Source of the DNA: Notolepis coatsorum
Taxonomy: Eukaryota; Chordata; Actinopteri; Aulopiformes; Paralepididae
Direction of reading: 5' to 3'
DNA: 64,000 bases
Assembly (NCBI GenBank): GCA_963971535.1
Contig: OZ020585.1
Span: 159,704,211 to 159,768,210 of the forward strand
Shown here: piece after piece, positions 53,135-64,000 of the stretch
Numbering within the stretch: the first letter of the stretch is position 1
How the letters are laid out: every line of letters starts with the position of its first letter
Translations under genes and position numbers: made by a program
Notes under the pieces: generated by a model
Databases searched by the model: none
Seen by the model: the letters and a program-made list of their open reading frames with translations, nothing else
Told to the model about the DNA's origin: nothing

Positions 53135-56100
53135 TCTGGTATATACACTATTACACACTAGCACACTATTACACTATTACACTATTACACTAGCACACTA
53201 TTATACACTATTACACACTATTGCACTAGCACACTATTACACGATTACACTATTACACACTATTACACTATTACACACTATCACACTATTTATTACACTA
53301 TTACACTCTATTACACTATTACACACTATTACACAAAATTACACTATTACACACTATTACACTATTACACACTATTACACTATTACACTATTACACACTA
53401 TTACACTATTACACTATTACACACTATTACACTATTACACTAGCACACTATTACACTATTACACACTATTACACTATTACACACTATTATACTATTACAC
53501 ACTATTACACTATTACACACTATTACAGTATTACAGTATTACACACTATTACACTATTACACTATTACACTATTACACACTATTACACTATTACACAAAA
53601 TGTGCACATTTTTGTTTTTCATTTTGGGGTACTGTGGGGTATTTTGGGGTATACTTTGGGGTACTTTGGGGTATTTTGGGGTACTTTGGGGTGTTTTCTG
53701 GTATACGTTGGGGTACTTTGGGTTATTTTGGGGTATTTTCTGGTACTTTGGGGTATACTTTGGTGTATTTTAGGGTATTTTTGGGGTATTTTGGGGTATT
53801 TTCTGGTATTTTCTGGTACTTTGGGGTACTTTGGGGTATTTTCTGGTATTTTGGTGTATACTTTGTGGTATTTTCTGGTATTTTGGGGTATTTTCTGGTA
53901 TTTTCTGGTACTTTGGGGTATACTTTGGGGTATTTTAGGGTATTTTGGGGTATTTTGGGGTATTTTCTGGTATTTTGGGGTATACTTTAGGGTATTTTGG
54001 GGTATTTTCTGGTATTTTCTGGTACTTTGGGGTATACTTTGGGGTATTTTGGGGGTATTTTCTGGTATTTTGGGGTATACTTTGGGGTATTTTAGGGTAT
54101 TTTGGGGTATTTTGGGGTATTTTCTGGTACTTTGGGGTATACTTTGGGGTATTTTGGGGTATTTTCTGGTACTTTGGGGTATTTTAGGGTATTTTGGGTT
54201 TTTTGGGGTATTTTCTGGTATTTTCTGGTACTTTGGGGTATACTTTGGGGTATTTTAGGGTATTTTGGGGTATTTTCTGGTATATACACTATTACACACT
54301 AGCACACTATTACATTATTACACTATTACACTAGCACACTATTATACACTATTACACACTATTGCACTAGCACACTATTACACTATTACACTATTACACA
54401 CTATTACACACTATTACACTATTACACACTATTACACTATTACACACTATCACACTATTACACTATTACACTCTATTACACTATTACACACTATTACACA
54501 AAATTACACTATTACACACTATTACACTATTACACACTATTACACTATTACACTATTACACACTATTACACTATTACACTATTACACACTATTACACTAT
54601 TACACTATTACACACTATTACACTATTACACACTATTACACTATTACACACTATTACACTATTACACACTATTACAGTATTACAGTATTACACACTATTA
54701 CACTATTACACTATTACACACTATTACACTATTACACAAAATGTGCACATTTTTGTTTTTCATTTTGGGGTACTGTGGGGTATTTTGGGGTATACTTTGG
54801 GGTACTTTGGGGTATTTTGGGGTACTTTGGGGTGTTTTCTGGTATACTTTGGGGTACTTTGGGTTATTTTGGGGTATTTTCTGGTACTTTGGGGTATACT
54901 TTGGTGTATTTTAGGGTATTTTGGGGTATTTTGGGGTATTTTCTGGTATTTTCTGGTATTTTGGGGTATACTTTGGGGTCTTTTAGGGTATTTTGGGGTA
55001 TTTTCTGGTATTTTCTGGACTTTGGGGTATACTTTGGGGTATTTTAGGGTATTTTGGGGTATCTTCTGGTATTTTCTGGTATTTTGGTGTATACTTTGGG
55101 GTATCTTCTGGTATTTTCTGGTATTTTGGGGTATACTTTGGGGTATTTTAGGGTATTTTGGGGTATTTTCTGGTATTTTCTGGTACTTTGGGGTATACTT
55201 TGGGGTATTTTAGGGTATTTTGGGGTATTTTGGGGTATTTTCTGGTATTTTGGGGTATACTTTAGGGTATTTTGGGGTATTTTCTGGTATTTTCTGGTAC
55301 TTTGGGGTATACTTTGGGGTATTTTGGGGTATTATCTGGTATTTTGGGGTATACTTTGGGGTATTTTAGGGTATTTTGGGGTATTTTGGGGTATTTTCTG
55401 GTACTTTGGGGTATACTTTGGGGTATTTTAGGGTATGTTGGGTTTTTTGGGGTATTTTCTGGTATTTTCTGGTACTTTGGGGTATACTTTGGGGTATTTT
55501 AGGGTATTTTGGGGTATTTTCTGGTATATACACTATTACACACTAGCACACTATTACACTATTACACTATTACACTAGCACACTATTATACACTATTACA
55601 CACTATTGCACTAGCACACTATTACACTATTACACACGATTACACTATTACACACTATTACACTATTACACACTATCACACTATTTATTACACTATTACA
55701 CTCTATTACACTATTACACACTATTACACAAAATTACACTATTACACACTATTACACTATTACACACTATTACACTATTACACTATTACACACTATTACA
55801 CTATTACACACTATTACACTAGCACACTATTACACTATTACACACTATTACACTATTACACACTATTACACTATTACACACTATTACACTATTACACACT
55901 ATTACAGTATTACAGTATTACACACTATTACACTATTACACTATTACACTATTACACACTATTACACTATTACACAAAATGTGCACATTTTTGTTTTTCA
56001 TTTTGGGGTACTGTGGGGTATTTTGGGGTATACTTTGGGGTACTTTGGGGTATTTTGGGGTACTTTGGGGTGTTTTCTGGTATACTTTGAGGTACTTTGG

Positions 56101-56836
56101 GTTATTTTGGGGTATTTTCTGGTACTTTGGGGTATACTTTGGTGTATTTTAGGGTATTTTGGGGTATTTTCTGGTATTTTCTGGTACTTTGGGGTACTTT
56201 GGGGTATTTTCTGGTATTTTCTGGTATTTTGGGGTTTACTTTGGGGTCTTTTAGGGTATTTTTGGGTATTTTCTGGTACTTTGGGGTATACTTTGGGGTA
56301 TTTTAGGGTATTTTGGGGTATCTTCTGGTATTTTCTGGTACTTTGGGGTACTTTGGGGTATTTTCTGGTATTTTCTGGTATTTTGGGGTTTACTTTGGGG
56401 TCTTTTAGGGTATTTTGGGGTATTTTCTGGTATTTTCTGGTACTTTGGGGTATACTTTGGGGTATTTTAGGGTATTTTGGGGTATCTTCTGGTATTTTCT
56501 GGTATTTTGGTGTATACTTTGTGGTATTTAAGGTATTTTGGGGTATTTTCTGGTATTTTCTGGTACTTTGGGGTATTTTAGGGTATTTTGGGGTAATTTG
56601 GGTTATTTTCTGGTATTTTCTGGTATTTTGGGGTATACTTTAGAGTATTTTGGGGTATTTTGTGGTATTTTCTGGTACTTTGGGGTATACTTTGGGGTAT
56701 TTTGGGGTATTTTCTGGTACTTTGGGGTATACTTTGGGGTATTTTAGGGTATTTTGGGGTATTTTGGGGTATTTTCTGGTATTTTCTGGTACTTTGGGGT
56801 ATACTTTGGGGTATTTTAGGGTATTTTGGGGTATTT
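53135..56836 (+). repeat. Higher-order repeat block 5: b-c-d
   Basis: Monomers at 53,135 (1141 bp), 54,276 (1244) and 55,520 (1317). Palindromes at 53,597, 54,738 and 55,976. The aL position of this unit is filled by the hybrid that ends block 4. Confidence 0.92.
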
Positions 56837-59800
56837 TCTGGTATATACACTATTACACACTAGCACACTATTACACTATTACACTATTACACTAGCACAC
56901 TATTACACACTATTACACACTATTACACTAGCACACTATTACACTATTACACTATTACACACTATTACACTATTGCACACTATTACACTATTACACACTA
57001 TTAAACTATTACACACTGTCACACTATTACACTCTATTACACTCTATTACACTATTACACAAAATTACACTATTACACACTATTATACTATTACACACTA
57101 TTACACTATTACACTATTACACACTATTACACTATTACACTATTACACACTATTATACTATTACACTAGCACACTATTACACTATTACACACTATTACAC
57201 TATTACACACTATTACACACTATTACACTATTACACACTATTACAGTATTACAGTATTACACACTATTACACTATTACACTATTACACACTATTACACTA
57301 TTACACAAAATGTGCACATTTTTGTTTTTCATTTTGGGGTACTGTGGGGTATTTTGGGGTATACTTTGGGGTACTTTGGGGTATTTTGGGGTACTTTGGG
57401 GTATTTTCTGGTATACTTTGGGGTACTTTGGGGTATTTTGGGGTATTTTCTGGTACTTTGGGGTATACTTTGGGGTATTTTAGGGTATTTTGGGGTATTT
57501 TCTGGTATTTTCTGGTACTTTGGGGTATTTTGGGGTATTTTCTGGTATTTTCTGGTATTTTGGGGTATACTTTGCGGTATTTTAGGGTATTTTGGGGTCT
57601 TTTGGGGTCTTTTCTGGTGTTTTCTGGTACTTTGGGGTATACTTTGGGGTATTCTAGGGTATTTTGGGGGTATTTTGGGGTATTTTGGGGTATTTTCTGG
57701 TATTTTGGGGTATACTTTAGGGTATTTTGGGGTATTTTGGGGTATTTTCTGGTATTTTGGGGTATACTTTAGGGTATTTTGGGGTATTTTCTGGTATTTT
57801 CTGGTACTTTGGGGTATACTTTGGGGTATTTTGGGGTATTATCTGGTATTTTGGGGTATACTTTGGGGTATTTTAGGGTATTTTGGGGTATTTTCTGGTA
57901 CTTTGGGGTATTTTATGGTATTTTGGTTTTTTTGGGGTATTTTCTTGTATTTTCTGGTACTTTGGGGTATACTTTGGGGTATTTTTGGGTATTTTGGGGT
58001 ATTTTCTGGTATATACACTATTACACACTAGCACACTATTACACTATTACACTATTACACTAGCACACTATTATACACTATTACACACTATTGCACTAGC
58101 ACACTATTACACGATTACACTATTACACACTATTACACTATTACACACTATCACACTATTTATTACACTATTACACTCTATTACACTATTACACACTATT
58201 ACACAAAATTACACTATTACACACTATTACACTATTACACACTATTACACTATTACACTATTACACACTATTACACTATTACACTATTACACACTATTAC
58301 ACTATTACACTAGCACACTATTACACTATTACACACTATTACACTATTACACACTATTATACTATTACACACTATTACACTATTACACACTATTACAGTA
58401 TTACAGTATTACACACTATTACACTATTACACTATTACACTATTACACACTATTACACTATTACACAAAATGTGCACATTTTTGTTTTTCATTTTGGGGT
58501 ACTGTGGGGTATTTTGGGGTATACTTTGGGGTACTTTGGGGTATTTTGGGGTACTTTGGGGTGTTTTCTGGTATACGTTGGGGTACTTTGGGTTATTTTG
58601 GGGTATTTTCTGGTACTTTGGGGTATACTTTGGTGTATTTTAGGGTATTTTTGGGGTATTTTGGGGTATTTTCTGGTATTTTCTGGTACTTTGGGGTACT
58701 TTGGGGTATTTTCTGGTATTTTGGTGTATACTTTGTGGTATTTTCTGGTATTTTGGGGTATTTTCTGGTATTTTCTGGTACTTTGGGGTATACTTTGGGG
58801 TATTTTAGGGTATTTTGGGGTATTTTGGGGTATTTTCTGGTATTTTGGGGTATACTTTAGGGTATTTTGGGGTATTTTCTGGTATTTTCTGGTACTTTGG
58901 GGTATACTTTGGGGTATTTTGGGGGTATTTTCTGGTATTTTGGGGTATACTTTGGGGTATTTTAGGGTATTTTGGGGTATTTTGGGGTATTTTCTGGTAC
59001 TTTGGGGTATACTTTGGGGTATTTTGGGGTATTTTCTGGTACTTTGGGGTATTTTAGGGTATTTTGGGTTTTTTGGGGTATTTTCTGGTATTTTCTGGTA
59101 CTTTGGGGTATACTTTGGGGTATTTTAGGGTATTTTGGGGTATTTTCTGGTATATACACTATTACACACTAGCACACTATTACATTATTACACTATTACA
59201 CTAGCACACTATTATACACTATTACACACTATTGCACTAGCACACTATTACACTATTACACTATTACACACTATTACACACTATTACACTATTACACACT
59301 ATTACACTATTACACACTATCACACTATTACACTATTACACTCTATTACACTATTACACACTATTACACAAAATTACACTATTACACACTATTACACTAT
59401 TACACACTATTACACTATTACACTATTACACACTATTACACTATTACACTATTACACACTATTACACTATTACACTATTACACACTATTACACTATTACA
59501 CACTATTACACTATTACACACTATTACACTATTACACACTATTACAGTATTACAGTATTACACACTATTACACTATTACACTATTACACACTATTACACT
59601 ATTACACAAAATGTGCACATTTTTGTTTTTCATTTTGGGGTACTGTGGGGTATTTTGGGGTATACTTTGGGGTACTTTGGGGTATTTTGGGGTACTTTGG
59701 GGTGTTTTCTGGTATACTTTGGGGTACTTTGGGTTATTTTGGGGTATTTTCTGGTACTTTGGGGTATACTTTGGTGTATTTTAGGGTATTTTGGGGTATT

Positions 59801-61694
59801 TTGGGGTATTTTCTGGTATTTTCTGGTATTTTGGGGTATACTTTGGGGTCTTTTAGGGTATTTTGGGGTATTTTCTGGTATTTTCTGGACTTTGGGGTAT
59901 ACTTTGGGGTATTTTAGGGTATTTTGGGGTATCTTCTGGTATTTTCTGGTATTTTGGTGTATACTTTGGGGTATCTTCTGGTATTTTCTGGTATTTTGGG
60001 GTATACTTTGGGGTATTTTAGGGTATTTTGGGGTATTTTCTGGTATTTTCTGGTACTTTGGGGTATACTTTGGGGTATTTTAGGGTATTTTGGGGTATTT
60101 TGGGGTATTTTCTGGTATTTTGGGGTATACTTTAGGGTATTTTGGGGTATTTTCTGGTATTTTCTGGTACTTTGGGGTATACTTTGGGGTATTTTGGGGT
60201 ATTATCTGGTATTTTGGGGTATACTTTGGGGTATTTTAGGGTATTTTGGGGTATTTTGGGGTATTTTCTGGTACTTTGGGGTATACTTTGGGGTATTTTA
60301 GGGTATGTTGGGTTTTTTGGGGTATTTTCTGGTATTTTCTGGTACTTTGGGGTATACTTTGGGGTATTTTAGGGTATTTTGGGGTATTTTCTGGTATATA
60401 CACTATTACACACTAGCACACTATTACACTATTACACTATTACACTAGCACACTATTATACACTATTACACACTATTGCACTAGCACACTATTACACTAT
60501 TACACACGATTACACTATTACACACTATTACACTATTACACACTATCACACTATTTATTACACTATTACACTCTATTACACTATTACACACTATTACACA
60601 AAATTACACTATTACACACTATTACACTATTACACACTATTACACTATTACACTATTACACACTATTACACTATTACACACTATTACACTATTACACTAG
60701 CACACTATTACACTATTACACACTATTACACTATTACACACTATTACACTATTACACACTATTACACTATTACACACTATTACAGTATTACAGTATTACA
60801 CACTATTACACTATTACACTATTACACTATTACACACTATTACACTATTACACAAAATGTGCACATTTTTGTTTTTCATTTTGGGGTACTGTGGGGTATT
60901 TTGGGGTATACTTTGGGGTACTTTGGGGTATTTTGGGGTACTTTGGGGTGTTTTCTGGTATACTTTGAGGTACTTTGGGTTATTTTGGGGTATTTTCTGG
61001 TACTTTGGGGTATACTTTGGTGTATTTTAGGGTATTTTGGGGTATTTTCTGGTATTTTCTGGTACTTTGGGGTACTTTGGGGTATTTTCTGGTATTTTCT
61101 GGTATTTTGGGGTTTACTTTGGGGTCTTTTAGGGTATTTTGGGGTATTTTCTGGTACTTTGGGGTATACTTTGGGGTATTTTAGGGTATTTTGGGGTATT
61201 TTCTGGTACTTTGGGGTACTTTGGGGTATTTTCTGGTATTTTCTGGTATTTTGGGGTTTACTTTGGGGTCTTTTAGGGTATTTTGGGGTATTTTCTGGTA
61301 TTTTCTGGTACTTTGGGGTATACTTTGGGGTATTTTAGGGTATTTTGGGGTATCTTCTGGTATTTTCTGGTATTTTGGTGTATACTTTGTGGTATTTAAG
61401 GTATTTTGGGGTATTTTCTGGTATTTTCTGGTACTTTGGGGTATTTTAGGGTATTTTGGGGTAATTTGGGTTATTTTCTGGTATTTTCTGGTATTTTGGG
61501 GTATACTTTAGAGTATTTTGGGGTATTTTGTGGTATTTTCTGGTACTTTGGGGTATACTTTGGGGTATTTTGGGGTATTTTCTGGTACTTTGGGGTATAC
61601 TTTGGGGTATTTTAGGGTATTTTGGGGTATTTTGGGGTATTTTCTGGTACTTTGGGGTATACTTTGGGGTATTTTAGGGTATTTTGGGGTATTT
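56837..61694 (+). repeat. Higher-order repeat block 6: aL'-b-c-d (4858 bp)
   Basis: Monomers at 56,837 (aL', 1168 bp), 58,005 (1141), 59,146 (1244) and 60,390 (1305). Palindromes at 57,307, 58,467, 59,608 and 60,854. The d monomer lacks a short run of A units relative to 39,605 and 48,317. Confidence 0.92.
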
Positions 61695-64000
61695 TCTGGT
61701 ATATACACTATTACACACTAGCACACTATTACACTATTACACTATTACACTAGCACACTATTACACACTATTACACACTATTACACTAGCACACTATTAC
61801 ACTATTACACTATTACACACTATTACACTATTGCACACTATTACACTATTACACACTATTAAACTATTACACACTGTCACACTATTACACTCTATTACAC
61901 TCTATTACACTATTACACAAAATTACACTATTACACACTATTATACTATTACACACTATTACACTATTACACTATTACACACTATTACACTATTACACTA
62001 TTACACACTATTATACTATTACACTAGCACACTATTACACTATTACACACTATTACACTATTACACACTATTACACACTATTACACTATTACACACTATT
62101 ACAGTATTACAGTATTACACACTATTACACTATTACACTATTACACACTATTACACTATTACACAAAATGTGCACATTTTTGTTTTTCATTTTGGGGTAC
62201 TGTGGGGTATTTTGGGGTATACTTTGGGGTACTTTGGGGTATTTTGGGGTACTTTGGGGTATTTTCTGGTATACTTTGGGGTACTTTGGGGTATTTTGGG
62301 GTATTTTCTGGTACTTTGGGGTATACTTTGGGGTATTTTAGGGTATTTTGGGGTATTTTCTGGTATTTTCTGGTACTTTGGGGTATTTTGGGGTATTTTC
62401 TGGTATTTTCTGGTATTTTGGGGTATACTTTGCGGTATTTTAGGGTATTTTGGGGTCTTTTGGGGTCTTTTCTGGTGTTTTCTGGTACTTTGGGGTATAC
62501 TTTGGGGTATTCTAGGGTATTTTGGGGGTATTTTGGGGTATTTTGGGGTATTTTCTGGTATTTTGGGGTATACTTTAGGGTATTTTGGGGTATTTTCTGG
62601 TATTTTCTGGTACTTTGGGGTATACTTTGGGGTATTTTGGGGTATTATCTGGTATTTTGGGGTATACTTTGGGGTATTTTAGGGTATTTTGGGGTATTTT
62701 GGGGTATTTTCTGGTACTTTGGGGTATTTTATGGTATTTTGGTTTTTTTGGGGTATTTTCTTGTATTTTCTGGTACTTTGGGGTATACTTTGGGGTATTT
62801 TTGGGTATTTTGGGGTATTTTCTGGTATATACACTATTACACACTAGCACACTATTACACTATTACACTATTACACTAGCACACTATTATACACTATTAC
62901 ACACTATTGCACTAGCACACTATTACACGATTACACTATTACACACTATTACACTATTACACACTATCACACTATTTATTACACTATTACACTCTATTAC
63001 ACTATTACACACTATTACACAAAATTACACTATTACACACTATTACACTATTACACACTATTACACTATTACACTATTACACACTATTACACTATTACAC
63101 TATTACACACTATTACACTATTACACTAGCACACTATTACACTATTACACACTATTACACTATTACACACTATTATACTATTACACACTATTACACTATT
63201 ACACACTATTACAGTATTACAGTATTACACACTATTACACTATTACACTATTACACTATTACACACTATTACACTATTACACAAAATGTGCACATTTTTG
63301 TTTTTCATTTTGGGGTACTGTGGGGTATTTTGGGGTATACTTTGGGGTACTTTGGGGTATTTTGGGGTACTTTGGGGTGTTTTCTGGTATACGTTGGGGT
63401 ACTTTGGGTTATTTTGGGGTATTTTCTGGTACTTTGGGGTATACTTTGGTGTATTTTAGGGTATTTTTGGGGTATTTTGGGGTATTTTCTGGTATTTTCT
63501 GGTACTTTGGGGTACTTTGGGGTATTTTCTGGTATTTTGGTGTATACTTTGTGGTATTTTCTGGTATTTTGGGGTATTTTCTGGTATTTTCTGGTACTTT
63601 GGGGTATACTTTGGGGTATTTTAGGGTATTTTGGGGTATTTTGGGGTATTTTCTGGTATTTTGGGGTATACTTTAGGGTATTTTGGGGTATTTTCTGGTA
63701 TTTTCTGGTACTTTGGGGTATACTTTGGGGTATTTTGGGGGTATTTTCTGGTATTTTGGGGTATACTTTGGGGTATTTTAGGGTATTTTGGGGTATTTTG
63801 GGGTATTTTCTGGTACTTTGGGGTATACTTTGGGGTATTTTGGGGTATTTTCTGGTACTTTGGGGTATTTTAGGGTATTTTGGGTTTTTTGGGGTATTTT
63901 CTGGTATTTTCTGGTACTTTGGGGTATACTTTGGGGTATTTTAGGGTATTTTGGGGTATTTTCTGGTATATACACTATTACACACTAGCACACTATTACA
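61695..64000 (+). repeat. Higher-order repeat block 7, cut by the window edge: aL'-b-(c)
   Basis: Monomers at 61,695 (aL', 1126 bp) and 62,821 (b, 1141), and the start of the next at 63,962. Palindromes at 62,165 and 63,283. The array continues beyond the window. Confidence 0.92.

Noticed and set aside
23387..63988. Many long open frames in the satellite (up to 415 codons) with MGYFLVFSGTLGYTLGY-like or YTLLHYYTITH-like translations
   Set aside because: They arise because the simple units contain no stop in some frames. They overlap in several frames and both strands, follow the repeat exactly, and have no domain-like composition.
23415..64000. Telomere repeats, because GGGGTATTTT recalls ciliate GGGGTTTT
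   Set aside because: Vertebrate telomeres are TTAGGG. Units here are heterogeneous, alternate with block B and lie inside a higher-order array.

Overview
The window is repeat-dense vertebrate DNA, most consistent with a teleost fish. This rests on the mix of elements: a chromodomain Ty3/gypsy element of the self-priming Tf1/sushi type, L2/CR1-group LINEs, a LINE with a restriction-like endonuclease, a Penelope-like element, BEL/Pao, hAT, a piggyBac-like MITE and a DANA-type tRNA SINE. I found no intact host gene, rRNA or tRNA gene. Species and chromosome cannot be told from the sequence.

Region 1 (1-12,400) is a nest of transposons. A plus-strand L2-group LINE (about 566-11,110) was split by a 6.2 kb Ty3/gypsy element (952-7132; LTRs of 419 bp with 2 differences) and by a reverse-oriented, truncated Penelope-like element (about 7322-9110). 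The gypsy gag gene was later split by a 925 bp hAT remnant (2137-3061) with an 8-bp target duplication. The order of events can therefore be read: L2, then gypsy, then hAT.

Region 2 (12,400-18,300) holds a SINE fragment, an 842 bp piggyBac-like MITE in a TTAA site, a pure (TAA)82 microsatellite grown on the 3' tail of a minus-strand L2-group LINE whose endonuclease-RT frame has one visible stop, a minisatellite, and fragments of another LINE and another hAT.

Region 3 (18,300-20,340) is CA/TG microsatellites around about 600 bp of unrecognised sequence.

Region 4 (20,340-64,000, running off the right edge) is a two-part satellite. Block B is made of 8/10-bp units (TACACTAT, TACACACTAT). Block A is made of 10-bp units (GGGGTATTTT, CTGGTATTTT, CTGGTACTTT, AGGGTATTTT). 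A conserved spacer carrying the perfect 16-bp palindrome AAAATGTGCACATTTT always joins B to A. The array changes orientation near 21,680, is irregular up to about 34.8 kb, and from there forms an ordered higher-order repeat of four monomer types (a-b-c-d, about 4.9 kb) with visible recombinant monomers.

The array is interrupted at 25,466-29,165 by a defective BEL/Pao element in reverse orientation. Its 899-codon open frame fuses BEL gag-protease to an intronless piece resembling the host splicing-factor gene CWF19L2, then to the end of the BEL integrase. A 158-bp identical copy of the CWF19L2-like part also lies in the satellite next to the element, at a junction with inverted satellite. The most notable features are this gene capture and rearrangement, and the organisation of the satellite itself. 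No genes here form a working pathway.
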